From assembly GCA_033439795.1 (NCBI GenBank), contig JAUTDP010000014.1:1364001-1428000 (forward strand): DNA of 64,000 nucleotides, in the 5' to 3' direction. This document shows positions 43,976-55,720 of this stretch, in pieces; position 1 is the first letter of the stretch, and each line of letters opens with the position of its first letter. Source of the stretch: Sordaria brevicollis (taxonomy: Eukaryota; Ascomycota; Sordariomycetes; Sordariales; Sordariaceae). The notes beneath the pieces were generated by a model. That model was not told the origin of the DNA. It searched no databases and was given only the letters and a program-made list of their open reading frames with translations. The position numbers and the translations under genes were made by a program.

Positions 43976-46507
43976 CTAACACCATCTTTCTTCTGGTTCG
44001 CGCCACTTGACACCAAGTATCTCGAAGATCCTTCTCTCATCTCTGCCCTCAACCAACTCTCCTTCAGTGACTTTCGACCTATCTCGTCCTCTTATCACGT
44101 CCTTGTACAAACCCCTCTGGTTCAATCGCATCCCCTTCTTGGATGCAAGTAGGCGCATGCTCCGGTTGAAGATGTCGTTGCCAGTAAAGTAGATCAGGGC
44201 GGCACCGTACTCGGTTTCAGGGACAAGCAGAAAGTCGACTCGGCGCCATACTGGCTGCGGAGTGTTGGACGACACTGTTTTGGCAGATCTCGTTGTCACC
44301 TTATCGATTGCCGGTTCTTGTTCTTGAGGAAGCACACAGCAGCCAAGCCATTTACTGCCTTGTCCATCCTTTCCTCTCCGATTCGCATGTAGTGCCGACA
44401 AAGTGGCAACCACACAACCCTTCTCCGTAAGCACTTTCAGCAGTCGCTCAAAGAAGGGGACCAAATCGGCTGCCGAAGTGGTATTTTTCTTTGTAACGAT
44501 AAAATCAACGTCCCTCGAACTCTCGGCCCCACGCCTGTAGCTACCACCTATGAGCAACTCGACGGCTGGATCGATCTGCGCTGCTATCCTTTTGATGTAA
44601 TCGCCTAGGGCAGTCACCTCCTCTCTCGGAATACGCGTGTTCAGATCGTCGTAGTGGTCGATACCAATCCGTTGATTCGGTGTCAAGTCCGCTTTTTCTT
44701 TCAAATCGTCCAACGTCCTGAAACCCTGAGAAAGCCACTTGTTGGCGCGGCCTGTTCCGACATCGTAGATCCTAAGGAACGTTGCAAGGACGCGGTCTAA
44801 TGGGGAATCTTGGGCGTACTCCAGGCGTCGAAGGGAATCAGTGGTGACAATCTCTTCGATCTTCTCGGCCAGCCTCTTTCCGACATTGGGAAGATGATAC
44901 GCTTCCTCTGCCGTGGTAATCTTGGTGCTCTGACGTTTGAGAGTTGCAATGGCTTTTCGGTAGGCTGTAGTGCGCCAATGATCAGAGATCCGGCTGTAGT
45001 AGTCGCACATAGATTGCAGAACCTCGATCGTCCTAGCGTTTGGGTTCTGGGCTTCAGTGGCCTTGCCGTTAGTCCCGCCATTATTGCAGGCGAACCGATC
45101 CTCAAACTCGATTTGTTTTTGAGTAGGTCGGCGTAGTCTCTGTGAACGCCGCTTATGGGTATGTTCGTCTGCCGAACCATCCTCTTTTTCGGATTCAGTA
45201 ATGGTCTCCTCTTGGTTGGAGATGACAGACTGAGAATCGTCCTCTAGAGGATCATCCAAAGGAAGATCCTTGTACTTCTGTAAAAGCTCGATACACCCTG
45301 ACAGCTCGTCTTTCGGATCAACCTTGGGCGAGCCATTTGTATGACGACGTGATATCTTTGGAAGAATACTTGTTGATTGATGATTTTCGGACAGTAGGCT
45401 TGGAACAACGGGCATCCTTGGTTCCGGTATATCATCATCTTTATCCAAGTTTCCGGCTATCTGATCATCGATGGCATGCTTATCCTGCTTCTCTTGAGCA
45501 TCGAAGGATTGCTCTTGTGGAGTTGACTCCTCACTCTGTGACTGCGATCTGTCTTGGGAGTTGGGAACCAACTTCCTCCGTTTTGCCTTTGAGGTCTTGA
45601 CCTGCAGGGATCGGCTGGAGACTTGGGATAGCGCATGGGTACTTGTTGTTTGCACGTTTATCGTCGACGAGGCTGGAGGTGGTCGACCTGAAATGTGATA
45701 GCGAGGCTGGTCCGGGTCGAGAATAGTGCCGAACTGGAGACAATCCATGGGATAGTCTTCGTTAACAAGGACTGGCACAGATGTCATAAGGTTGGCCTCG
45801 ATAACATTCTGGATATCACGGTAGACTAGACGCTTATCGACAATGACATGAGTAGCCTCATCCACGGAACGAACCCACTTGGCACCGTATGCCTGGGCTC
45901 TGGCAATGCGCAATCGTCGAGCAGGGGCAACGTTGTCATCAGGAATGTAGTAGAATGAAAGCTCGCGGAAGATCTGATCTTCTTCGGCCACCGCCGTGGT
46001 CTCGGCTTGGCGCTTTCGTTTCCTCGTGGCAGATGTGCCTGGCGGAGATTGCTGAATGGGTGGTGATGAGACAAGTCTAGCTGTTGAGGGAGGGGGCAAT
46101 GTCGCACTTCTCTGTAACGATGGAGGAACCGGCCGAGTTGAGCTTGTGCTTGGTGGTGGTGTTTCTGATACAACAAGGGAAGTATCCGAGACACCTGCTG
46201 AATCTCTTTTATTCTTCAGTGCCGTCTTGCGGAGATTGTGTGTTCCTGGAGTGGCCTTGATGATGTCGACACGCGATATCTTGGAGAGTGGGGTCGATGT
46301 TGTCGCTGCTGGCTGTGTCTGAGGAATCGTCGGAATGCGTGGCTTGGGCTTGGACTTTGGCTTCGCCTTGGAACTGAAGAAAGCCTTGCTCTTTGCGCGA
46401 TGTTCTTGTTCCTTATTGTCAAGTTTCTCGTCATCGCTGGCGATCTCGTTCAGGGCGTCCAGCGCTTCGAAGAAGGTGACCTTTTCTCGGAGTGTTGCGA
46501 AGCTCAT
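43976..46507 (-). CDS. Family X DNA polymerase (Pol lambda / Pol4 type), 843 aa
   Basis: Intronless. The order is: disordered Lys/Ser/Pro-rich N-terminus with a basic cluster (RKRKRQ, about 162-167) that may serve as nuclear signal; BRCT domain about 178-265 (FYYIPDDNVAPARRLRIARA, GAKWVRSVDEATHVIVDKRL); long acidic/Ser-rich linker to about 480; the 8-kDa helix-hairpin-helix domain (MCDYYSRISDHWRTTAYRKA, LPNVGKRLAEKIEEIV); and fingers/palm. Catalytic residues visible: GGSYRRGAESSRDVDF with Asp 666 and 668, and WRRVDFLLVP with Asp 758; YFTGND marks the nucleotide-binding loop. This domain set fits gap-filling in end joining and base excision repair. The linker is longer than in vertebrate Pol lambda. 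It could be named POL4-like, but I give no symbol. Confidence 0.93.
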   Translation of the reverse strand: MSFATLREKVTFFEALDALNEIASDDEKLDNKEQEHRAKSKAFFSSKAKPKSKPKPRIPTIPQTQPAATTSTPLSKISRVDIIKATPGTHNLRKTALKNKRDSAGVSDTSLVVSETPPPSTSSTRPVPPSLQRSATLPPPSTARLVSSPPIQQSPPGTSATRKRKRQAETTAVAEEDQIFRELSFYYIPDDNVAPARRLRIARAQAYGAKWVRSVDEATHVIVDKRLVYRDIQNVIEANLMTSVPVLVNEDYPMDCLQFGTILDPDQPRYHISGRPPPASSTINVQTTSTHALSQVSSRSLQVKTSKAKRRKLVPNSQDRSQSQSEESTPQEQSFDAQEKQDKHAIDDQIAGNLDKDDDIPEPRMPVVPSLLSENHQSTSILPKISRRHTNGSPKVDPKDELSGCIELLQKYKDLPLDDPLEDDSQSVISNQEETITESEKEDGSADEHTHKRRSQRLRRPTQKQIEFEDRFACNNGGTNGKATEAQNPNARTIEVLQSMCDYYSRISDHWRTTAYRKAIATLKRQSTKITTAEEAYHLPNVGKRLAEKIEEIVTTDSLRRLEYAQDSPLDRVLATFLRIYDVGTGRANKWLSQGFRTLDDLKEKADLTPNQRIGIDHYDDLNTRIPREEVTALGDYIKRIAAQIDPAVELLIGGSYRRGAESSRDVDFIVTKKNTTSAADLVPFFERLLKVLTEKGCVVATLSALHANRRGKDGQGSKWLGCCVLPQEQEPAIDKVTTRSAKTVSSNTPQPVWRRVDFLLVPETEYGAALIYFTGNDIFNRSMRLLASKKGMRLNQRGLYKDVIRGRDRSKVTEGELVEGRDERRIFEILGVKWREPEERWC

Positions 46508-46534
46508 GCTGATGGGGTCATTGCGCGCGTGTGT

Positions 46535-46568
<34 letters not shown>

Positions 46569-47730
46569 GATGGAGGAAGATTGAACCGCTCTCAAAATTA
46601 CCTCTACGCTGCTGTTGTCGGTTTGTCTGTTGTCACCGCTTCAGGTTTCCATTCAGGTCCATTCTTTGTCCGACGCTCCCAAACAGCCGCGACTGCCCGG
46701 GCCTGAATTGGTTGGCGGAACCAGCCGAATCGTCCGAGCTCGGACCTCAGAACAATTCAGTCTCTTGCACAAGATGGAAGGTACGTCCGTAATGTTGAAG
46801 TCACCCTAGGTAGGTAGAGGCCTGGTACATAGAGGTAGCCCCGCACATTGTTGAGAGGCAGTAGGCGACCTTGGGGAAGAAGGGGAGGTTGCCCCGTGGT
46901 TGCCTGGAATCAAGTCAAGTTGTCCGAGTCGTCGCCATCGGGATTTTGTTTAGATCGCGGTTACCCCTTGCAGTTGGTGTGGGGCAAAAAGATCTTTGGC
47001 CGGGAAACAGGCGCGAAAGTCGAGCGATAGCACGTGGTTGCGCCCGGCCCCGATAGCATTTTCTTGGCTTTCAGGGGCACGATGGGGGTCGTAGAGGGGA
47101 TGACGCCGATAGGTTGACCGATACTGACAGCTGCAAAATGGGGTGTGGACAGTGGCGGTCTGTTTCAACCTCCAATTCGCTGAGTGGCCATCGTCATTCG
47201 TCACAGCTTCCCTCCTTCCCCCTTTTTGTAACAATTTACACTACCACCAACAAGGACATCATCGAGACTCACAACGAAACTCTGAAATCTTTAACACTCG
47301 TCCCCGACCGAATGAGGCCCCGTCCGCTCCCTTGCTTCAAGTCCACTTTGCTTCTCCCGCTCCCTCATTGACCCGGCAGCATAGTAATTCCACCTGGCTA
47401 CAAGCTGCCCGTCATTTCTTTTCTCCAAGCGAATCCATCCTCACCACTACCACGCAGGCCACACTAGCGTACTATTTGCTGCTAATTCGAGATTGAGCAT
47501 CTTCAACGTTCAATTGACTTGACCGTTTGAGTTGCCCATCGCTACTACCTACCTTCAACCACACAACAACAAATTCCGAGTCAGCTCTTATTGCTTGTGC
47601 CGAACCTCTTCCTCTTCGCAACTACAGTTCGAACATCTCATCGCTCTTTATTTCGACCAAACCTACACTACCTACCGATACATCCCATCTTCTGCAGGAC
47701 CCAAGCTAAGATTCCGTATAAGCCGGTATC
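46508..47730. other. 1.2-kb divergent promoter region with GTT microsatellite
   Basis: Lies between the polymerase and the Mob2 gene. It begins with a GTT/GTC run at 46533-46569 in the polymerase 5' leader. The right half is CT/AC-rich, probable 5' UTR of the Mob2 gene. No additional gene seen. Confidence 0.5.
46533..46569. repeat. GTT trinucleotide microsatellite
   Basis: About 12 GTT units with one GTC interruption, 26 bases upstream of the polymerase start codon on its minus strand, so in its 5' leader as AAC repeats. Confidence 0.9.
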
Positions 47731-49347
47731 ATGTCCAACATCTTTTCAGGAATGTAGGTTCCCGTTCTTCTTTATGTTTGTCACTCGCATGCTCGTCCTT
47801 TCTGTTTCTCTCCACAGTTGGCCTAGTAGGCTTACTTGCGAGATGCTGCCATTGGATGGTCATCATTCGTCCGTGTCTCTGGTTTCTCGGGATCTATTAT
47901 GTCTCGGTTCCCTTTTTCATCTTGTCAGATATCACATGTCATTATGTTACCGTGATGGGTATGACGGTCTTTCCTTGCACAACACTTGATGGTCTTCAGT
48001 CGCCTCGAGTAGCAGCATAGTCCTTTTCACGATCGCCCAGACATAACGGCCGGGCAGTACACACAGTACATATACTATCAGATAGTATCAAGTCACGACC
48101 ACACACTGCCGTTACCGCTTAACGTTCCTTGTCCTTCGTCGTCCTCCATCATCCGGTTCTGAATACAAAGTATGTCTTGGATTTCTCGACAGATGCTGAC
48201 CAAACCAGAAATGCCCGCCTGAGAGGCACGGCAAACAAAACGGCGTCAAACAAAACCCCCCAATCACCCGCCACCGACGATGTTCACCATCATCTGCCCT
48301 CACCCAGCAGCCATTCAGTCTCCAGTCAGAGCTCGGCCAACCTTTCATCCAAGCTGCCACCACTTCCTGCCTCGCCTTCACTATCTCAATCGATCGGTAT
48401 GATGGGTACTGGCGAAGAGGCACTCAACGCTTATCACCTCCCCAGGCCACTACCGCTTTGGCTGAACCCTACTGCCGCTAAGCACATTGTCAAGGGCAAC
48501 TTCATGACACTCAGCGCTAGGCCCAAAACGGTGGAGCAGGGCGAGTGGATTGCCCATCAAGGTAAGTCATCATTGACCTGGTCGGTGACCATTACAAGTG
48601 TGCCCTCTAACATCATGATGTAGTGGTCGAGCATTATCGCAACTTGTGGAACTTTGTTAGAGTGATATATGAAAAGGAAGAGGATGGAAAGTCGATTTGC
48701 AACTCCACCACCTGTCCCAGGATGTCCGCTGGAACGTAAGTACAGAGATCCCGGTGCATCATGATAGAGCGCCTCGAAGAACCGCTCAAGCATAGGTCTG
48801 ACAAGATGGACACAGGAACCACTCGTACACGTGGCTAAACAGTCGTTTTGAGCCCATCGAGCTCCCAGCATACGAGTATATCACTCTCATGCAGCGGTGG
48901 ATTTCGGGCAAGATTGACGACACCAAGATCTTCCCCACCGAGGCGTCTGGAGTCTCGTTTGCGCATAACCCTCAAATTACCACGACGGCACTTTTGACGG
49001 GTCCTGATGACTGGATTGGCAAGCGCAGCGGATTCCCCAAGGAGTTTTTCAACATCTGCCAGACCATCTTCCTCCAGATGTTTCGCGTCTACGCTCACCT
49101 TTACTGGGCCCACTTTACGGAGCCCTTCTATCATTTGAACTTGGAGAAGCAGCTCAACAGCTGTTTCAGCCATTTCGTTCTGACGGCCACCGCCCTCGAT
49201 ATGCTCAAGCCGGCCGAGCTTGAGCCTATGCAACCTTTAATTGACCTTTGGGCCGCCAACGGCACCTTCCCACCGGAGTCGAAGGCTTACGAGTACGCCA
49301 ACCTGAAGGTCGGCACCCGCCTGATGCAGATGGCAGGCTTGGCCTAA
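47731..49347 (+). CDS. Mob2-type Mob kinase activator
   Basis: The last three exons are clear: 48193-48561, 48624-48735 and 48816-49347, joining in phase. A plausible first exon starts at 47731 (MSNIFSG, donor GTAGGT at 47754) but leaves two bases while the next known exon needs one, so at least one small exon or a different start in 47754-48192 is unresolved. The Mob fold: HIVKGNFMTLSARPKTVEQG then EWIAHQVVEHYRNLWNF; the metal-site loop CNSTTCPRMSAG followed by YTWL; FPKEFFNICQTIFLQMFRVY; and AHLYWAHF with the His ligands. This pattern is nearer Mob2 than Mob1. Mob2 proteins bind and activate NDR kinases (Cbk1 in yeast, COT-1 in Neurospora) to control hyphal tip growth. A Ser-rich N-terminal extension precedes the domain. 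Confidence 0.88.
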
Positions 49348-50669
49348 TTACGAAACATTCATACATGGGGATGTAATGAAAAAGAAAGAACATATCATAA
49401 CGCGGATTACCAACATGTGGAGTTCCTTGATCTATCCGGGGTTTGTTGGGCTATACTAGAGGGTAGATGATGGCCATGTGTGCATTAAACCGGAGTCGGA
49501 TGTGGCAGGAAAGAAAAGGCTACGGATGGGGAGCGATAATACCAAGAGAAAAGTATACTTTCTATATCTGGCCAACATGGTACGGGGTTATTCATGCAGA
49601 ACAATGACTTGTGTTTTCGCGGGGATGTTGACTCGAGAGGGCAAGGAGAGAGACAGTCTTGATGCGTTCTGTCACTGGTCACAAAAAGATGTCGAGAAAC
49701 CGTGTAAGATGTTGGGTCGTCTCACATAGTCCTAGAGGGTCTCGAGAGGTGAATGTGAAAATGTCGTGATGAGATATCATCCTGCAACAAACCTTCATTA
49801 CCACATTCAACCACAACAATCCTTTACAATGAGTCTTTGACGATGTCTTACACCTGATGTCAACGGTTCTCGACGTCGACATGGGAGCACAGACTTAGCG
49901 CCAAAGTGGCAAGCATCAGGGGCCGCCAGTGGAGTGCTCCGAAAAAAGGGTCCAATATCAAGGGCCCATCAACGGCCAGACTTGCCAAGACAGAGCTTGA
50001 CACGCTAGATCAAAAGGGGACAAGCCTGAAGATTGGACGATTCTCGCGGGGCAAGAGATCGGATAATGCGATAAAGCGGATGCATGCCCCATGTTCGGAC
50101 GCGCTGTTGTGCCAGACGTGCCTGTCAACCAAGTGAAGTACCTGCGCGCGGATGTCGGACAGCCCTGTGCGTGTGAATCGATTGTGAAAGTCCATGTGTC
50201 TATGAGCGGGACCCCGGCCCCGACTCGCTGTTCCTGTTCACTTGCTGTTGCTGTTGCGGGCAGGCGCGGACGGGAAAGGTGAGCGAGACCCCACCGCCCA
50301 GGAACTGTGCAAGCCCAGCACAAATAAGTGGGGTATGGATCAGATTTGGCAACCCAATTTCTTCGGCCAGGCAAAAAGTTGAGGCAAAGGCAAGGCCATG
50401 CTGGACCCGTCTGGGCGTCCACACTGCACAAGCAATTGCCATCGCGGCAGAACGAAGAAAACTTCACAAGCATCAGGCTCCCCTTCGAACCTGCCTCTCC
50501 ATCTTTCCTTTCCCACTTTTTATCTCCATCACTGAGCTGCCCTGCAAATTTTCCAGCTTTGCACTTTCCTCATCTTTGACTTTCCTTCTTGGTTTTTGCA
50601 CCAATTCATCCCCAATTCTTGTCTGTATTTCCACCATACAACATATCATCAACAACAATATCAGTCAAG
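49348..50669. other. 1.3-kb intergenic region
   Basis: 3' region of Mob2 and promoter/leader of the arginine methyltransferase (CT-rich, about 50480-50640). Short frames on both strands are unsupported. Confidence 0.45.
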
Positions 50670-52086
<1,417 letters not shown>

Positions 52087-52782
52087 ATGGTTTGATGATT
52101 GAATCAAGGGATCTGCTAGACGAAAAGAAGTGTCTAATCGACGAGTCATGTGGGGCGAGGCGTGCTGAGAAAAGCCGCCCTTTGCCTGCGGGACACGTTG
52201 AAGAGATGTGGTTGAGCTCACAGTATTCACGAAAGTATTTGGGGGTATTGGGAATTTGCACGGCGTCTTAAAAGAGCAAAGGGGGTTTGCTCTATGAACC
52301 TGGGTTTATCTTTTGTCTTTTTTCATATACTATTTTGCAATTTTTTTCAGGAACTCTCTAGCGGGACCAGGGGTTTTCTTAGATATCCAGCAGCGGAAAG
52401 GAAGCGCGCGCGGAGAAGAACGATAGAAGAGACACATACAACAATAAGGGAAGACTCTTACACTCTGTGTTATACGGAGGAAATACAAGGGGTCACGAAT
52501 GATTAGACTGAAGTGCGAGACTAGAAGGTGATGCGATACACTAGACCGGTTGGGCTTGGGTATGTGAGTGCGAAGCATTCGGGGTCGCAAGATCTGGGGG
52601 ATGTCAGACAGGCCATCATTATGCGATGTAATGGTTTCTATCCTGGATGTCTATTCAACGAGGAATGGCTGTCACTTTACCTTGACATGTCACTAGACCA
52701 GAAACTCTGTTCATATATTCAGGCAACGTCAAATTAGGCATCCGACATAATGTTGAAATAAGCCCCCGCCACACCACACAAA

Positions 52783-52880
52783 CGACGTCAAAACAAGCTT
52801 GCCGAGGTTGTTGGTAGTGATTGCTGCCAAATAAAGCATGCAGGACGTTTAAATAAACTTGTTGAGGTTGTTGGTGGTTA
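52783..52880. repeat. Degenerate tandem direct repeat, two copies
   Basis: A 45-50-base unit reading roughly ACGT-AAA-AA-CTTG-GAGGTTGTTGGT occurs at about 52783 and again near 52845. The exact shared core is GAGGTTGTTGGT, with about six substitutions around it. No coding potential. Confidence 0.6.
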
Positions 52881-53039
52881 GCCGCCCGCGGAATGAATAA
52901 TGGAAGGTAGGTAGGTAGGTAGTATATTTTTCGATTAAATTCTATTACTAATTTGATAATGAGTTGTGCCCGCGACGACGGCTGAGTATAGGTATATTGA
53001 GCGGGAAAAAGCATCGGTTAGCCAAGCTAGCCCTTGGCG

Positions 53040-53560
53040 TACCCCTTGCGTTAAAATCCTAATTTTATACGACTCCTATACGAGAGGAAGCTATTCCTAA
53101 GAAAATTACCGTCCCTTTTAATATTAAAAACCCCCCAAAAAAACCTCTAATATTGAAATTCTTCCTTAATATTGAAAAAGGAAGAGAAAAGGATCGAGAA
53201 GAAAATCCGATTAGAATGCGGCCCAATCGAATTAAATCTAGTAAGCGGCGTTCTAAAAGGGTAAGTCGGAGGGTGGTTGTCGTTCGCCCCCAACGAGTGA
53301 GTTATTGGCCTTCCGTTGCTTTTTTTCTTCGAAAAATTCTTATTTGGTTTTAAGAATTAACGGCTTCGAGGGCGAGGACGACGATGAATTCTCTAAAGGT
53401 CGTTGTCCTAGGTATTGTTGTCGTTTTGAAGTGTATCTTTAGAATCCAAAACGATGAAAATTGGCCTGTTAGGCCAATGATGGTTCTGGGCCATTTTTGG
53501 GCCCGGAAATAGGGTAATTTTGGCCAGCCATTAACAACCTACTAATAGTAGAATCCAAGA
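53040..53560. repeat. AT-rich tract, possible decayed mobile element
   Basis: Base composition drops sharply compared with flanks: long runs such as TTTTAATATTAAAAACCCCC and TTCTTCCTTAATATTGAAAA. No frame over 70 codons with motifs. In ascomycetes such islands are often transposon copies mutated by RIP; that is inference here, since no terminal repeats or homologous copy were found. Confidence 0.4.
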
Positions 53561-54658
53561 AAAATATTTTCGGGGGAGAGTTGAACAATGGAAGGGTTCG
53601 TTAGTGAAGACAAAGAGCAAGTACTCGTTAGGTATACAAAATCGACCGTCTGACTAGTGGTAGCTGCTCCAAGGGCAGAACGACGTTGAGTTAAGCTTTC
53701 GCAGTTCGGTGGTGGTATTAGGTGAAGGTGTTGGTGTTGGTGTTGGTGGTCTTCAATGGTGTTGGTGATGTTGAATTAAACTTTTACAACATTATTGGTT
53801 GTTCAGCACAGACTGGACATTGAAATAAGGTAGTTGTGCTTGTTGGTTGTGATGTTGAAGAGGTGTGGCTGTGCAAGGGATGAAGTTTGAGGTCATGGAG
53901 GACGGGAGGATCGCGGGTGTTTTGACTTTGTCTGCTATTGCCTTATTTGATTTTGGTGTGAGTCAAGGCAGAAATTGTTAGTAACCTAACCCTCTCCTGA
54001 TCTTTCGCCCTACTGCCACTTGCAAGATTTCGACCAAGCTTGCGAGGGTTGCTCGACGTGATAATTAACGGAAAACTCCAGAGTCTCTTGTTATCTTTGA
54101 TTCAACTGGAGGTTACAATCCAAGGCGCTGAAGGTGTAAGACAAGGCAGAGAGGAGAAAGTGGTTAACTATAACTAACTAACCTAACCGGTCCTGAACCG
54201 ATATGGGTACTATGGTATGTACATACATTCTACATTCGTTTGCGTCGAAGCTCCTTTCCTGAACCTTTGCATTGTTTCTTCATTTGGAAACTGAGAACTA
54301 TCAACGCCATTTTTTTTAGCTTCCCTGTAACGTGGAAAGACAGCAAGCAAATAATAAAATGAAACCAGATTTCCACCGTTCAAATATCCACAGATCCCTA
54401 TAACTAGCCATGCACGCCACGCTATCAACGCCCATTTTTCTTCTGCTTTTTGTCTACTTCAGGTTTTTGTTTTCTTCCGCTTCTTGTTTCCTTCCACTGT
54501 TGTTTCCTTGAGTTTTTGCTTCCTTCTCAAACCACTTGAGCGATAAGTACCATACCAGTCCAATCCCGTCCATCGGAAACCTGTCTGTAATAAAAGCAAA
54601 TAAAGCATCCTCCGCTAGCCCTTGACGCCTGCCTTGTCACCGAAACAGAAGAGAGACC

Positions 54659-54976
54659 CTAGCGACGTCCCTGCGGCCCCCTCCCATAGCGATTAGGCAC
54701 CCTCGGATCAAAATGCTTCCGCATGAACATCGGCTCAAAGGGCGGTTCCGACCTAGCCACGCCGTCCCAATGGGGGTCCGGTTCACGCTCGGGGATGGCG
54801 TTTGCCTCAGGCGGTGTATCGGGATAAGTCTCCACCGGGCCACCGAACATTTCCTGACGACGCGGCTGTGCGGGTTCGGTAGGCGGCTTCAGACATCCCG
54901 CACCTTCGGCGTAGCTTGACTTGAGGATTGTGTCGGTCGGGGAGACAGAGCAGGCGGTTGTCGAGGAAGAGGAGTC
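54659..54976 (-). other. In-frame continuation after the stop of the 236-codon frame
   Basis: After TAG 54977-54979 the same frame stays open for 105 codons to a final TAG at 54659. The end looks like genuine protein: FGGPVETYPDTPPEANAIP, then DPHWDGVARSEPPFEPMFMR and GRGPQGRR. No donor/acceptor pair that removes the TAG and keeps this frame was found. Either the stop is a nonsense allele or sequencing error, it is read through, or a separate exon of an unrecognised transcript is involved. Confidence 0.5.
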
Positions 54977-55687
54977 CTAGTCCGCCTTCTTCTGATTATT
55001 CGTGTCTGTCCCTGAGGCGAGGGGGAAGGTCGTCGGTCCCTCTGAGAAGTACGGGTCCGCATGGGGGTTATAAGTGTCGTGGGGGTCGACGAAAGTGCGG
55101 TTGTCGTCGTCATCGCCAGGGGTGTTGTCGTCTTCGAAGTGAAACATTCGGGGTGGACTCTCCTTAATGGCGCCTAGGGTTAAAGGGTACGGACGCGAAG
55201 TAGCTCTGTCATTCGGAACAGTTGCGCTCCGATGGCTTCTAGTGCGCAATGGCAGGCATCCCTGAGTGACCGCATTACCGCCAACAACATCTCTGTCGAA
55301 TGACCGGGTATGATGGGGACCGCTGCCATCATATGTGTGACCAAACTCTTGATTACCGCCGCTGTCTGTACTAGAAGAAATATCATTATGCTGAGGAAAG
55401 TGTCTAAACGACGACAAAGTAGTGGGAGGCGCATCAGGATGAGGATGGGTATGATGAAGATAATCACCACGAGGCCTCTCCCCGAGAGTTTGCGCCCGCT
55501 TCCGCTTCCACTCCAGGAACCCACGCTCATACTCGCTTTGTTCCATCTCCCGCCGCGCTAGAAACTCTGCGCCCGTCTCATAACGTCCGTCTTTTATCGC
55601 TTGCTTTCGCCTTTTAAGATATGCTTCAACATCTTGCCCGGTCAAAGATACCCACCCACGCCGTATGTTATATTCCGCAAAATCCAT
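54977..55687 (-). CDS. Hypothetical protein immediately downstream of PGM3, 236 aa
   Basis: The frame starts MDFAEYNIRRGWVSLTGQDV. A helical, charged N-terminal segment (AYLKRRKQAIKDGRYETGAE, FLARREMEQSEYERGFLEWK) follows, then a His/Asp/Pro/Ser-rich disordered region (HHTHPHPDAPPTT, FEDDNTPGDDDDNRTF). Stop TAG at 54977. I do not recognise the family. Its ATG lies 33 nt after the PGM3 stop, on the same strand and in the same frame, and the 11 intervening codons read SGSDSDSDSDD, which itself looks like protein. If transcribed separately, its promoter would lie inside PGM3. The helical N-terminal part makes a real protein likely. Confidence 0.65.
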   Translation of the reverse strand: MDFAEYNIRRGWVSLTGQDVEAYLKRRKQAIKDGRYETGAEFLARREMEQSEYERGFLEWKRKRAQTLGERPRGDYLHHTHPHPDAPPTTLSSFRHFPQHNDISSSTDSGGNQEFGHTYDGSGPHHTRSFDRDVVGGNAVTQGCLPLRTRSHRSATVPNDRATSRPYPLTLGAIKESPPRMFHFEDDNTPGDDDDNRTFVDPHDTYNPHADPYFSEGPTTFPLASGTDTNNQKKAD

Positions 55688-55720
55688 ATCATCTGAATCC
55701 GAATCAGAATCAGACCCGCT

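Larger units (their letters stand above)
52087..54658. other. 2.6-kb repeat-rich intergenic region
   Basis: Contains a degenerate direct repeat (about 52783-52880), a GGTA microsatellite (52905-52921), an AT-rich tract (about 53040-53560) and GTTGGT repeats (about 53720-53770). No gene supported. A 72-codon minus-strand frame at 54210-54428 is hydrophobic but has no other evidence. Confidence 0.5.

Noticed and set aside
54210..54428. 72-codon minus-strand frame with a hydrophobic start
   Set aside because: No signal-peptide cleavage site or family resemblance; the region is repeat-rich and otherwise non-coding.
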